Assembly (NCBI GenBank): GCA_902629075.1 | Contig: CACOPK010000008.1 | Location: forward strand, 1-42,843 | DNA length: 42,843 bases | Direction of reading: 5' to 3' | Source: an uncultured Pelagibacteraceae bacterium | GTDB lineage: Bacteria > Pseudomonadota > Alphaproteobacteria > Pelagibacterales > Pelagibacteraceae | In this document: positions 8,452 through 18,065 of the stretch, one piece after another | Layout of the letters: each line of letters opens with the position of its first letter | Numbering within the stretch: the stretch's first letter is position 1 | Notes under the pieces: generated by a model | What the model was told of the DNA's origin: nothing | Seen by the model: only the letters and a program-made list of their open reading frames with translations | Database searches by the model: none | Position numbers and translations under genes: made by a program

Positions 8452-8715
8452 ATGAAAGATAAAAATTTTCTAGATGATATTGAAAATAAATCCTTAGAGG
8501 AGCTTAATAATTTAGCGAATAAAATAATTGATAATTTACAAAAAAAAACAAAGGATGATTTTATACAAGATTATCAGCAGCTCTTAAAATTAAATAATTA
8601 TATAGATAAAAAATTTCACCAAGAAACGAGATCAATATCAAAAAAAACAAAAGATAAAATCAATGAGATAATTAGCAATGGAAAAAAAACTAAAAAAACT
8701 GTCCAAAAAAGTTAA
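8452..8715 (+). CDS. xseB: Exodeoxyribonuclease VII small subunit, divergent (probable)
   Basis: This 87-aa Lys/Asn-rich, all-helical protein contains SLEELNNLANKIIDNLQ, which matches the first helix of XseB (usual form: F-E-E-A-L-x-x-L-E-x-I-V). XseB binds XseA to form exonuclease VII, which degrades single-stranded DNA. The rest is too diverged to recognise on its own. Position supports the call: xseB-ispA-dxs is a very common order in proteobacteria. It overlaps ispA by 38 bases. xseA is not in the window. It could instead be an unrelated small coiled protein. Confidence 0.65.
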   Translation: MKDKNFLDDIENKSLEELNNLANKIIDNLQKKTKDDFIQDYQQLLKLNNYIDKKFHQETRSISKKTKDKINEIISNGKKTKKTVQKS

Positions 8716-9547
8716 TTCTTATTTAAATATTTATTTATCAAAATCTAACTCTTCTGAGTTAATTGTACCGATGAAATATGGCTTGTTTCCAGGTGGAAAA
8801 AAAATAAGATCAAAAATAATTTTTGATGTAGGCAAGATATTTAATGTTAAAAATAAAGATTTATTTATACTAGCAGCATCAGTAGAGGCTATTCATGCAT
8901 ACTCACTTATTCATGATGATTTACCTTGTATGGACGATGATAAGTTGAGGAGAGGAAAACCTTCAACTCATATAAAGTTTGGTGAGTCCACTGCTATATT
9001 GGCAGGAAATTCTTTGTTAACGACAGCATTTGAAATATTGAGTGATAAGAATTTTAAAGTCGAGGATAAAATTAAGTCTGGTCTAATTAACCGTCTTTCA
9101 AGGTGTTCAGGCCAAACAGGCATTGCAGGTGGCCAATATTTAGATTTAAGTTATGAGAAAAAGAAAGTTTCTTTGAAAAAAATTTTAAATATGGAACTTA
9201 AAAAAACAGGTAAATTATTTGAGTTTTGTTGTGTTGCACCATTATTATTAAAAAAAAATAGAAAAAATTTAAATTCTTTTTCAAAAATTGGAAATGATAT
9301 AGGATTACTATTTCAAATTGTTGATGATTTAATTGATTTTAAAGGAAAAACAAAATCAGCAGGAAAAAAAACAAAAAAAGATATTAAAAAAGGTAAAGCT
9401 ACTATAATTAGTTTACTTGGATACAAAAATGCAGTTAAATACGCTAATAAGCTTAAACAAAATATTTATAATAAATTGAGATTGCATAACAATAAAGCTA
9501 ACGATTTAAGAGAGACAATAAATTTTATTATGGAAAGAAATAACTAA
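8678..9547 (+). CDS. ispA: Farnesyl/geranylgeranyl diphosphate synthase
   Basis: This short-chain trans-prenyltransferase condenses IPP with allylic diphosphates. The first aspartate-rich motif DDLPCMDDD spans residues 80-88 and has the two extra residues (DDxxxxD) typical of bacterial FPP synthases; the second is DDLID after FQIV. FPGGKKIR and GGQYLDLS are also present. The length of 289 aa is normal. It overlaps xseB by 38 bases and ends directly at the dxs ATG, so the isoprenoid genes form one unit. FPP versus GGPP as product cannot be decided by eye. Confidence 0.94.
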   Translation: MEKKLKKLSKKVNSYLNIYLSKSNSSELIVPMKYGLFPGGKKIRSKIIFDVGKIFNVKNKDLFILAASVEAIHAYSLIHDDLPCMDDDKLRRGKPSTHIKFGESTAILAGNSLLTTAFEILSDKNFKVEDKIKSGLINRLSRCSGQTGIAGGQYLDLSYEKKKVSLKKILNMELKKTGKLFEFCCVAPLLLKKNRKNLNSFSKIGNDIGLLFQIVDDLIDFKGKTKSAGKKTKKDIKKGKATIISLLGYKNAVKYANKLKQNIYNKLRLHNNKANDLRETINFIMERNN

Positions 9548-11458
9548 ATGTTAAATCACAATTTTTTAAATAATATTAATTTTCCCTCTGATATTAAGAA
9601 ATTATCTAACTCAGATCTAAAAATTCTTTCAAGGGAAATTAGAGAAAAAATGATACAGGCTGTATCAAAAACTGGTGGTCATTTAGGTGCAGGTCTTGGA
9701 GTTGTCGAGTTAACAGTAGCACTCCATTATATTTTTGATACACCAAAAGATAAAATTATCTGGGATGTTGGTCATCAATCGTATCCTCATAAAATATTAA
9801 CAGGAAGAAAAGATAAAATTGAAACTTTAAGAACAGGAGGTGGACTATCTGGTTTTACCAAGAGAGATGAGAGTGAATACGATCCATTTGGTGCAGCACA
9901 TAGCTCTACTTCAATTTCTGCAGCATTAGGAATTGCAACAGCAAATAAACTTTCAAATAAGTCTGAAGACGTAGTAGCTGTGATTGGAGACGGCGCGTTA
10001 AGTGCTGGAATGGCTTATGAAGCAATGAATAATGCTGGATCATCTAAAACAAAATTGATTGTTGTTTTAAACGATAATGATATGTCTATAGCTAAACCAG
10101 TTGGAGCTTTAAGAACCTATCTAGCTAAAATATTATCCGGTAAAATTTATTTTAGTTTGAGAGAAACGATCAAATTAATTATTTCCTCATTTTCAAAACG
10201 ATTTATGAAAAAAGCAGGAAAGGCTGAAGATTTTTTCAGATCTGCGGTCACGGGGGGTACGTTATTTAATTCCCTTGGATTTTATTATGTCGGGCCAATT
10301 GATGGTCATGATATTGATGTGCTCACTTCAGTTTTAGATAATGCAAAAAAAATGAAATATGATGGTCCTATTCTAATTCACATCAAAACTGAAAAAGGTA
10401 AAGGATATGAATTTGCTGAAAAATCTTTAGATAAATATCATGGAGTTACAAAATTTAATGTTTTGACAGGCAAACAGGAAAAAGGAAAAAATTTAGCCCC
10501 TTCTTATACAAAGGTTTTTGCCAATGCATTAATTAAGCATGCTGAAAAAGATAGTAAGATTGTTGGTATTACAGCTGCAATGCCTGGCGGGACTGGCATG
10601 GACTTGTTCGCTGAAAAATTTCCTGACAGAATGTATGATGTAGGAATTGCTGAACAACATGCAGTAACATTTTCAGGAGGTTTAGCAACACAAGGATACA
10701 AACCATTTGCAGCAATTTACTCAACTTTTTTACAAAGAGCTTATGACCAGGTTGTGCATGATATTGCGATACAATCGCTTCCAGTAAGGTTTGCAATTGA
10801 TAGAGCAGGACTAGTTGGAGCAGATGGACCAACACATGCCGGATCATTTGATATAACTTATTTATCAACATTGCCAAATTTTGTAGTAATGGCGGCCAGC
10901 GATGAGTCTGAACTTGTTAAAATGATTAATACTTCAGTTCAAATAAATGATAGACCATCTGCATTCAGATATCCGAGAGGAAGCGGTATAGGAGTAGAAT
11001 TACCTAAAGAAGAAGAAAAGTTAATAATTGGCAAAGGAAGGTTTATTAAAGAAGGAAAAAAAGTTGCTTTAGTAAACTTTGGAGCAAGATTACAAGAATG
11101 TTTAATTGCAGAAAACAACTTAACGAAAAAAGGAATTTTCCCAACTATATTTGATGCAAGATTTGCCAAACCTCTTGATGAAAATTCACTTTGGCAAATT
11201 GCAACAAATCATGAAGTGATAATTACGCTAGAAGAAGGATCCATTGGTGGTTTTGGCTCTCATATTAATCATTATTTAAACGAAAAAAATTTACTAGATA
11301 AAGACACTAAATTTAGATCAATGATTTTACCAGATTTATTTTTAGATCATGACTCGCCAGAAAAAATGTATCAAGCCGCAGGATTAGATGCAATATCTAT
11401 AGAAAATAAAGTTATAAACACGTTAAACTCAAAAATAGTTTTGAAAAAAACCAATTAA
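9548..11458 (+). CDS. dxs: 1-deoxy-D-xylulose-5-phosphate synthase
   Basis: Dxs condenses pyruvate and glyceraldehyde-3-phosphate, the entry step of the MEP isoprenoid pathway, and also feeds thiamine and pyridoxal synthesis. The 636-aa protein has the TPP-binding GDGALSAGM (147-155) through NDNDMS (175-180), [15 protein letters not shown] near 75-89, and the transketolase central domain with [15 protein letters not shown] and [15 protein letters not shown]. It begins directly after the ispA stop. Its stop overlaps that of the convergent aroC by three bases. Confidence 0.98.
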   Translation: MLNHNFLNNINFPSDIKKLSNSDLKILSREIREKMIQAVSKTGGHLGAGLGVVELTVALHYIFDTPKDKIIWDVGHQSYPHKILTGRKDKIETLRTGGGLSGFTKRDESEYDPFGAAHSSTSISAALGIATANKLSNKSEDVVAVIGDGALSAGMAYEAMNNAGSSKTKLIVVLNDNDMSIAKPVGALRTYLAKILSGKIYFSLRETIKLIISSFSKRFMKKAGKAEDFFRSAVTGGTLFNSLGFYYVGPIDGHDIDVLTSVLDNAKKMKYDGPILIHIKTEKGKGYEFAEKSLDKYHGVTKFNVLTGKQEKGKNLAPSYTKVFANALIKHAEKDSKIVGITAAMPGGTGMDLFAEKFPDRMYDVGIAEQHAVTFSGGLATQGYKPFAAIYSTFLQRAYDQVVHDIAIQSLPVRFAIDRAGLVGADGPTHAGSFDITYLSTLPNFVVMAASDESELVKMINTSVQINDRPSAFRYPRGSGIGVELPKEEEKLIIGKGRFIKEGKKVALVNFGARLQECLIAENNLTKKGIFPTIFDARFAKPLDENSLWQIATNHEVIITLEEGSIGGFGSHINHYLNEKNLLDKDTKFRSMILPDLFLDHDSPEKMYQAAGLDAISIENKVINTLNSKIVLKKTN

Positions 11459-12540
11459 TCTCCACATTGAGCTTTATTCATTAGGTAGTGATCTAGTAAT
11501 ACACAGTGCATCATTGCTTCTCCAATCGGAACCGCTCGAATCCCAACACATGGATCATGTCTTCCTTTAACAGAGATAGATGTATTTTTGCCTTTTTTGT
11601 CAATCGTTTTTCTCTCTTTAAGAATCGATGATGTGGGTTTAACTGCAAATGAAATAATCAAATCTTGTCCTGTTGAAATACCACCTAAAATTCCACCAGC
11701 ATTATTTGTTTTAAAAATTGTTTTATTACCTTTTTTAAAAATTTCATCTGAATTTTCTTCACCAGTCAATTTAGCAGAATTCATGCCTGAACCAATATTA
11801 ACCCCCTTTACAGCATTTATGCTCATCATTGCTGAAGCAATATCCATATCCAATTTTGAATAAATTGGAGCACCCAAGCCTACAGGCACCCCTTGAGCTC
11901 TAAGTTCTATTACTGCTCCACAAGATGAACCTGCCTTTCTAACTGCTAATAGATATTTTTCCCAAATTTTTAGAATTTTTTTATCAGGACAAAAAAAAGA
12001 ATTTTTTCCAATAAATTTCTCATTCCAATTATTTGGATTAATTCCCAAAATTCCAATTTGTGTAACTGCCCCAATAACTTTATATTTTTTACCAATTTTT
12101 TTTTCCAAAACTTTTTTTGCAACAGCGCCTGCTGCAACTCTCGCAGCAGTTTCTCTCGCTGACTGTCTTCCACCACCTCTAAAGTCTCGTATTCCATATT
12201 TCATAAAGTAAGTATAGTCAGCATGTCCTGGTCTAAACTTCGATTTTATTGTTTCGTAGTCTCTAGATTTCTGATCTTCGTTATAAATAAGTAAAGATAT
12301 TGGTGTGCCAGTTGTTTTCCCTTCAAAAACACCAGACATTATATGTACTAAATCTTTCTCTTTTCTTTGCGTGACAAATTTGCTTTGACCCGGTCTTCTT
12401 TTGTTTAATTCTTTTTGAATATCTTCAGCTCTTATTTCTATATTTGGAGGACATCCATCAATGATACACCCTATAGCCGGTCCATGAGACTCTCCCCATG
12501 TAGTAAATCTAAAAAACTTTCCAAAAGTATTAAATGACAT
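11455..12540 (-). CDS. aroC: Chorismate synthase
   Basis: AroC eliminates phosphate from EPSP to give chorismate, precursor of aromatic amino acids, folate and quinones, using reduced FMN as cofactor. The 361-aa protein shows all three family signatures: [18 protein letters not shown] near the N terminus, [14 protein letters not shown], the [19 protein letters not shown] stretch, and the C-terminal [14 protein letters not shown]. It is a single-gene unit convergent with dxs and divergent from pdxH (33-base gap). Confidence 0.98.
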   Translation of the reverse strand: MSFNTFGKFFRFTTWGESHGPAIGCIIDGCPPNIEIRAEDIQKELNKRRPGQSKFVTQRKEKDLVHIMSGVFEGKTTGTPISLLIYNEDQKSRDYETIKSKFRPGHADYTYFMKYGIRDFRGGGRQSARETAARVAAGAVAKKVLEKKIGKKYKVIGAVTQIGILGINPNNWNEKFIGKNSFFCPDKKILKIWEKYLLAVRKAGSSCGAVIELRAQGVPVGLGAPIYSKLDMDIASAMMSINAVKGVNIGSGMNSAKLTGEENSDEIFKKGNKTIFKTNNAGGILGGISTGQDLIISFAVKPTSSILKERKTIDKKGKNTSISVKGRHDPCVGIRAVPIGEAMMHCVLLDHYLMNKAQCGD

Positions 12541-12573
12541 TATATCTGTTATATAGTTTAATTTGTCGAAATT

Positions 12574-13197
12574 ATGAATAAAAAAAACAATTTAGGGCTG
12601 GATATTTGTTTCATGAATGAAGACGATCCATTTGCTGTTTTTAAACAATGGATGTCAGAAGCTGAAAAAAATGAAATTAATGATCCAAATGCAGTTGCAT
12701 TAGCCACAGTAAACGAATCTAATTATCCAGACGTTAGAATGGTTTTGCTAAAAGAGTTTAATAACAATGGTTTTGTTTTTTTTACTAACTTAAATAGTAA
12801 GAAGGGAACTGATTTAAATAAAATACCTAAAGCGTCAATGTGCTTTCATTGGAAATCTTTATTAAGACAAGTAAGAATTTCTGGAAATATTTCTATTATA
12901 TCTGATAGTGAAGCTGATAAATATTTTAATTCCAGACCTTATCTAAGTAGAATAGGTGCTTGGTCGTCTAATCAGTCAAAACCAATGGAAACAAGAGATG
13001 CTTTTTTAAATAAAATTGAGGAGTTTAAAAATAAATTTAAAGATCAAAATAATGTTCCAAGGCCAAAGCATTGGTCTGGTTTTTTACTTTCACCTAACAG
13101 AATAGAGTTTTGGAAAGATGTTGAGGGAAGACTTCACCAGAGATTGGAGTACTTGAAAGTCTCAAATTCTTGGAAAAAACAAATTTTATATCCTTAA
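12574..13197 (+). CDS. pdxH: Pyridoxamine/pyridoxine 5'-phosphate oxidase
   Basis: PdxH oxidises PNP or PMP to pyridoxal phosphate with FMN. The 207-aa protein has the expected split-barrel pattern: [46 protein letters not shown], the [11 protein letters not shown] loop, [14 protein letters not shown] and a C-terminal RLHQRLEY segment. The extreme C terminus ends ILYP where many homologues end in RLxP. A later in-frame Met (residue 14) could be the true start. It is convergent with ispB, overlapping by four bases. Confidence 0.95.
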   Translation: MNKKNNLGLDICFMNEDDPFAVFKQWMSEAEKNEINDPNAVALATVNESNYPDVRMVLLKEFNNNGFVFFTNLNSKKGTDLNKIPKASMCFHWKSLLRQVRISGNISIISDSEADKYFNSRPYLSRIGAWSSNQSKPMETRDAFLNKIEEFKNKFKDQNNVPRPKHWSGFLLSPNRIEFWKDVEGRLHQRLEYLKVSNSWKKQILYP

Positions 13198-14207
13198 AAA
13201 TTACGCTCTAAAGAGAAAGAAGTTAAGTTTTTAAGTATATCTTTTTCATTGCTATTCTCAAAAATATTTAAAGAATTTGATGCTAAGCTTATATAATGCT
13301 CAGCCTTATTATAACATTCATTAATTATATTATTATTTTTTATTAGCTCTAAAACTTTTTTAAGATCGTCTTCAGTTCTTGTTTCTTTTATAAAAAAATC
13401 TTTAAGTATTTTTTTTTCATTATCATTTATTTTTTGAAAAAGTAAAATTATTGGCAGTGTAACTTTACCTTCAAAAAAATCATTTCCTATATTTTTTCCA
13501 AAAATCTTAAGATCAGAATTGTAGTCTAGAGTGTCATCAGCAATTTGAAAAGTAAGTCCCAAGTTCTTGCCATAAGACTCCAATGCATCTTTATACTTAT
13601 TTTCTTTTTCTGTTATAATTGAGCCAATTTTAGCTGCTGCCAAAAACAAAGCTGCTGTTTTGTTTGAAATAATTTTCAAATATGTTTCTTCAAGCATATC
13701 AACATCACCTTTGTGTTGTAATTGCAAAATTTCACCTTGGGATATCAAGGCGGAAGTAGAAGATAGAAGTTTTAATATTTCTAAATTGCCATCTTCTACC
13801 ATCATTTCAAAACAACGGCTAAGCAGATAGTCACCTACTAAAATAGATGATTGATTTCCCCAAATTTTATTCAATGTTTTTTTTCCTCTTCTAATTTCAC
13901 CATTATCAATAACATCGTCGTGCATTAAAGTTGCAGAATGGATTAGTTCAACACATGCCGCAAAGTTTACATCTCTAGATCCTTTATAATAGCCACATAA
14001 TTTTGATGAACCTAAAGTAATTAAAGCTCTTAATTTTTTTCCTCCTGTACTAAGGTGATATGAGGACATTTTTTTTACCAAATCGACATTACTTTGAAGT
14101 TTTTGTTCAATTCTTTCGTCAACCATTACAAGCTTATTTTCAACTGACTTTTTTAGTTCCAGATAAGAATTATTTATTTTCTTACTTAATTTGATTACTG
14201 AGCCCAT
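13194..14207 (-). CDS. ispB: Long-chain polyprenyl diphosphate synthase (octaprenyl/decaprenyl)
   Basis: This trans-prenyltransferase probably makes the side chain of ubiquinone. The first aspartate-rich motif is HDDVIDNGEIRRG, in the DDxxD form of long-chain enzymes; the second is QIADDTLDY. STGGKKLRAL, the GDYLLSRCFEM helix and a SQGEILQLQHKGD segment are also seen. At 337 aa it is longer than IspA, in line with a long-chain product. Chain length cannot be read from the sequence with confidence. A good promoter lies just upstream at 14221-14249. Confidence 0.92.
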   Translation of the reverse strand: MGSVIKLSKKINNSYLELKKSVENKLVMVDERIEQKLQSNVDLVKKMSSYHLSTGGKKLRALITLGSSKLCGYYKGSRDVNFAACVELIHSATLMHDDVIDNGEIRRGKKTLNKIWGNQSSILVGDYLLSRCFEMMVEDGNLEILKLLSSTSALISQGEILQLQHKGDVDMLEETYLKIISNKTAALFLAAAKIGSIITEKENKYKDALESYGKNLGLTFQIADDTLDYNSDLKIFGKNIGNDFFEGKVTLPIILLFQKINDNEKKILKDFFIKETRTEDDLKKVLELIKNNNIINECYNKAEHYISLASNSLNIFENSNEKDILKNLTSFSLERNF

Positions 14208-14220
14208 AGAATAAAGTTAA

Positions 14221-14249
14221 TATATAATCAAATTTAATACACCTATCAA
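14221..14249 (-). promoter_or_regulatory. Candidate sigma-70 promoter of ispB
   Basis: On the minus strand TTGATA (14249-14244) is followed after 17 bases by TATATA (14226-14221). The -10 box ends 13 bases before the ispB ATG, which implies a leader of only a few bases. The 109-base gap to the divergent S49 peptidase gene holds no other gene. Confidence 0.5.
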
Positions 14250-14316
14250 TTGACGCACCATTTTCTTCAACTAAAAGTAAGCTTTATATTATTAATAAAA
14301 TCTAATAAGCATTATT

Positions 14317-15126
14317 ATGTTTTCTTTTTTCAAAAAAAAAAAAATAATTCCTCATATTAGATTAAGTGGAATAATAGGAAATGCTGGAAAATTTAGACAG
14401 GGTTTGGATTTTTCAGGGCAAGAAGAAATAATTAGAAAAGCATTTTCAATCAAAAAAAGTCCTGCAGTCGCAATAACTGTTAATTCACCAGGAGGATCTC
14501 CTGTACAATCTCATCTTATTTATAAATTTATTAGAGAACAAGCAAATGAAAATAAAAAAAAAGTAATTGTATTTGCTGAAGACGTAGCAGCTTCAGGAGG
14601 ATATCTTATTTCTTGTGCTGGAGATGAAATTTATGCAAATCAAAGTTCTATTATTGGATCAATAGGAGTTATATTTTCCTCGTTTGGTTTTAAAGAATTA
14701 ATTAAAAAAGTAGGGGTTGAAAGAAGAGTATATACAGCCGGCAAAAATAAAAGCACTCTTGATCCTTTTATGGAAGAGAAACCAGAGGATATTGAAAGAT
14801 TAAAAAAAATACAATTAGAAATACATCAAGATTTTATCGAAGTCGTTGAAGAAAGCAGAAAAAATAAACTTAATAAAGGCTCTGGTGTTGAATTATTTTC
14901 AGGAGAATTTTGGTCTGGTAAAAAAGCAAAAGAGCTTGGACTTGTAGATGAGATAGGAAATATTAATCAAGTTTTAAGAGAAAAATTTGGCAAAGATGTT
15001 GTAATTAAAAAATTTGAAAAACCAAAAAGTTGGATATCTAAAAAACTTTCATCTTCAGAAGAGAGTATAGAAAAAATTGCAAGTATTTTAGAAGAAAGAA
15101 GTATTTGGCAAAGATATGGTTTCTAA
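14317..15126 (+). CDS. sppA: S49-family signal peptide peptidase-like serine protease
   Basis: The 269-aa protein is a short single-domain S49 (SppA/SohB) peptidase, thought to degrade cleaved signal peptides or membrane-associated substrates. It shows [14 protein letters not shown] (54-67), the nucleophile region [13 protein letters not shown] with Ser93, [11 protein letters not shown], and the general-base lysine in [12 protein letters not shown] (Lys145 by family alignment). The N terminus is only weakly hydrophobic (MFSFFKKKK), so no clear membrane anchor is visible. A run of 13 A at 14332-14344 encodes the lysines right after the start. It overlaps glyQ by 11 bases. Confidence 0.9.
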   Translation: MFSFFKKKKIIPHIRLSGIIGNAGKFRQGLDFSGQEEIIRKAFSIKKSPAVAITVNSPGGSPVQSHLIYKFIREQANENKKKVIVFAEDVAASGGYLISCAGDEIYANQSSIIGSIGVIFSSFGFKELIKKVGVERRVYTAGKNKSTLDPFMEEKPEDIERLKKIQLEIHQDFIEVVEESRKNKLNKGSGVELFSGEFWSGKKAKELGLVDEIGNINQVLREKFGKDVVIKKFEKPKSWISKKLSSSEESIEKIASILEERSIWQRYGF

Positions 15127-15997
15127 AAAAAAAACTCCAAAAAAAAAACTTTTATCATTCCAAGATGCAATATTAAATTTACAAAAATACTGGAGTAAAC
15201 ACGGATGTATTATTTTGCAACCTTACGATTTAGAAGTTGGGGCGGGAACTTTTCATCCTGCTACAACTTTAAGGTCTCTTGGTACTAAACCTTGGCGTAC
15301 TGCTTATGTTCAGCCATCTAGACGACCTAGCGATGGAAGATATGGAGATAATCCAAATAGATTACAACACTATTATCAATTTCAAGTTTTAATTAAACCA
15401 TCGCCAGACAATATAAAAAAATTATATCTTAATAGCTTGTCATCATTGGGTATAAAGCATGATGAGCATGACATAAGATTTGTTGAAGATGATTGGGAGA
15501 GTCCTACTCTTGGTGCGGCTGGATTAGGATGGGAAGTTTGGTGTGATGGAATGGAAATAACTCAATTTACATATTTTCAACAAATGGCAGGTATAGAGTG
15601 TAAACCAGTTTCTGTAGAAATCACTTATGGTTTAGAAAGATTATGTATGTTCATACAAAATAAAAAAAATGTATTTGATTTAAATTGGAACGATCAAGGC
15701 ATACTCTATAGAGATGTTTTCTATCAGTCAGAAAAGGAATTTTCAGCTTATAATTTTGAATACGCAAACACAGATAATTTATTTAAAATTTTTGACATGC
15801 TGGAGGATGAAGCAAAAACTTTAACTGAAAAAAAACTTTCTTTACCAGCATATGATCAATGTTTAAAAGCAAGCCATGTTTTTAATATATTGGACTCGAG
15901 AGGAGTTATAAGTGTGGCTCAAAGAGCTGAGTACATTGCTAGAATTAGAGAACTTACGAAAATTATTGGTAAAGTTTGGGTAGAGTCGCAAATTTAA
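15116..15997 (+). CDS. glyQ: Glycyl-tRNA synthetase alpha subunit
   Basis: This is the catalytic subunit of the tetrameric bacterial-type GlyRS, which charges tRNA-Gly. The 293-aa protein is highly conserved: [77 protein letters not shown] and [15 protein letters not shown]. It is followed after one base by glyS. The N-terminal Lys-rich stretch begins inside the end of the S49 peptidase gene. Confidence 0.98.
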   Translation: MVSKKKTPKKKLLSFQDAILNLQKYWSKHGCIILQPYDLEVGAGTFHPATTLRSLGTKPWRTAYVQPSRRPSDGRYGDNPNRLQHYYQFQVLIKPSPDNIKKLYLNSLSSLGIKHDEHDIRFVEDDWESPTLGAAGLGWEVWCDGMEITQFTYFQQMAGIECKPVSVEITYGLERLCMFIQNKKNVFDLNWNDQGILYRDVFYQSEKEFSAYNFEYANTDNLFKIFDMLEDEAKTLTEKKLSLPAYDQCLKASHVFNILDSRGVISVAQRAEYIARIRELTKIIGKVWVESQI

Positions 15998-15998
15998 T

Positions 15999-18065
15999 AT
16001 GTCAGAATTTTTTTTAGAACTTTTTAGTGAAGAGATTCCTCCAAAGCTTCAAATTAATGCAAGGAAAAAATTGTTTTTAGAAATTAATAATTTTTTTGAA
16101 GATAATAATATTAATATTATAGGCTCCAAAGTCTCTTTTTCTACGCCTAATAGAATTATAATAAACTTTTCAAATATTTCCAAAGAAGTTATTAAAAAAG
16201 CCCAGGAAATAAAAGGACCATCAGTTAATTCAAAACCAGAGGCTTTAGAAGGTTTTTTAAAATCTCAAAATATTACAAAATCACAATTAAATTTAAAATC
16301 AACTGATAAAGGTGAATTCTATTTTTATAAAAAACCCGAACAAAAATTTAAGACACAAGATTTGTTAAAACAAAATCTGCCATTAATCCTAGACAAAATT
16401 AATTGGAATAAATCTATGAAATGGGGAAATAATCAAATGTTTTGGGGCAGACCCCTTAAATCGATTTTAGCAGTTTTTGAGAAGAAAAAAATAGAATTTA
16501 ACTTTCATCATTTAAAAGCATCTAATTATACTTTTGTTGATAAAGACTTTGAAGAAAAAACAAGGAATTTTGATAATTTTAAATCTTATCAGAAATATTT
16601 TAAATCAATAAAAATTATTCTTGATCATGATAAAAGAAAAGAATTTATCATCAATGAATTAATTAAAATATCAAAAAAAAATAATTTGATAATTGATTTT
16701 AAAGAAAATTTATTGGATGAAATAAATAATATTGTAGAAAAACCTAAAATAATTTTATGTGAATTTGATAAAAAATTTTTGAATATTCCTAAAGAAATAT
16801 TAATAATCACAATGCAGAATCATCAAAAATATATTCCAACATTTGACAAAAAAAAAATCTTAACTAATTTTTTTCTAGTAGTTTCTGATTCAAACGATCT
16901 TAAAGGATATGTTAAACAAGGAAATGAAAGAGTTATTGAAGCAAGATTAAACGATGCAGAATTTTTTTGGAAAAGAAATAAATCTCAAAATTTAATTAAA
17001 CAATTATCTGATTTAAAAAAAATAAATTTTTTCAAGGGGCTAGGTTCATATTTTGATAAAACTCAAAGAATTAAAAAATTAAGTTCATTGATTTCGGATG
17101 AACTTATGATCAGTAAAGAAAAAATTGAAATTGCTGCATCTATTTGTAAAGTGGACCTTAAATCAGACCTAGTCGGAGAATTTCCTGAATTACAAGGAAT
17201 AATGGGTGGTTATTTTGCAGAAGCCCAAGGTTTTGAAAAAGAAGTTTGTCAATCAATTTCAGAACATTACTTGCCGAGTGGTCTAGATAGTAAAGTTCCA
17301 AAAAATCTATACAGCATTACACTGTCATTAAGTGACAAACTTGATACTTTAGTTGGTTTTTTTGGACTTGATTTAATACCAACAGGATCTAGAGATCCAT
17401 ATGCTTTAAGAAGGAATGCAATTGCTCTGGTCAGATTAATTGTTGAAAATAAAATTAGAATTAAATTAAGGAGTATTATTAATTATTCTTTAACTTTATA
17501 TAAAGAACAAGGTTATGAATTTGATATTACAAAAGTCCTTAAAGAATTAAATAATTTTATATTAGATCGTTTAAAAAACTATTCTAAAGAAAAAGATATA
17601 AGATCAGATATAATTGAAAGTTCTATTTTATCAAATGATATAGATAAATTATATAATGGATATAAAAAAGCTGAAATATTAAATCGAAATATAAATAAAG
17701 AAATTGGACAAGATGTTGTTGGAATATATAAACGTTCATCAAATATTTTAAATAACGAGGTAACTAAAAATAAATTAGAATTATCTAATTCTGTGGATAC
17801 AGGCTTATTTAAAAATGACTTTGAAAAAAACCTTTATAAAAAAATACAAGATACAAAAAAATATTTTTTTAATGTTGATAAAAATGATAATTTTGAAGAC
17901 AGTTTAAAAGAGCTTTTTAAATTCAAGCAAGACGTTAATTCCTTTTTTGATAATGTAAAAGTTAATGACGATAATGAGTTAATTAAAAAAAACAGACTGG
18001 AACTTTTAAATTTGTTGTGTAAAAGCTTTGATAATTTTTTTAATTTTTCAAAAATTGAGGGATAA
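15999..18065 (+). CDS. glyS: Glycyl-tRNA synthetase beta subunit
   Basis: The 688-aa beta subunit supplies tRNA binding for GlyRS. Recognisable parts are the N-terminal ELFSEEIPPKLQ, MKWGNNQMFWGRPLKSILA, NHQKYIPTF, the ARLNDAEFFWKRN motif, KVDLKSDLVGEFPELQG and TGSRDPYALRRNAI. The C-terminal anticodon-binding region is very Asn/Lys-rich and poorly conserved. It lies one base after glyQ, and its stop abuts the ppdK ATG, so glyQ-glyS-ppdK look cotranscribed. Confidence 0.97.
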   Translation: MSEFFLELFSEEIPPKLQINARKKLFLEINNFFEDNNINIIGSKVSFSTPNRIIINFSNISKEVIKKAQEIKGPSVNSKPEALEGFLKSQNITKSQLNLKSTDKGEFYFYKKPEQKFKTQDLLKQNLPLILDKINWNKSMKWGNNQMFWGRPLKSILAVFEKKKIEFNFHHLKASNYTFVDKDFEEKTRNFDNFKSYQKYFKSIKIILDHDKRKEFIINELIKISKKNNLIIDFKENLLDEINNIVEKPKIILCEFDKKFLNIPKEILIITMQNHQKYIPTFDKKKILTNFFLVVSDSNDLKGYVKQGNERVIEARLNDAEFFWKRNKSQNLIKQLSDLKKINFFKGLGSYFDKTQRIKKLSSLISDELMISKEKIEIAASICKVDLKSDLVGEFPELQGIMGGYFAEAQGFEKEVCQSISEHYLPSGLDSKVPKNLYSITLSLSDKLDTLVGFFGLDLIPTGSRDPYALRRNAIALVRLIVENKIRIKLRSIINYSLTLYKEQGYEFDITKVLKELNNFILDRLKNYSKEKDIRSDIIESSILSNDIDKLYNGYKKAEILNRNINKEIGQDVVGIYKRSSNILNNEVTKNKLELSNSVDTGLFKNDFEKNLYKKIQDTKKYFFNVDKNDNFEDSLKELFKFKQDVNSFFDNVKVNDDNELIKKNRLELLNLLCKSFDNFFNFSKIEG

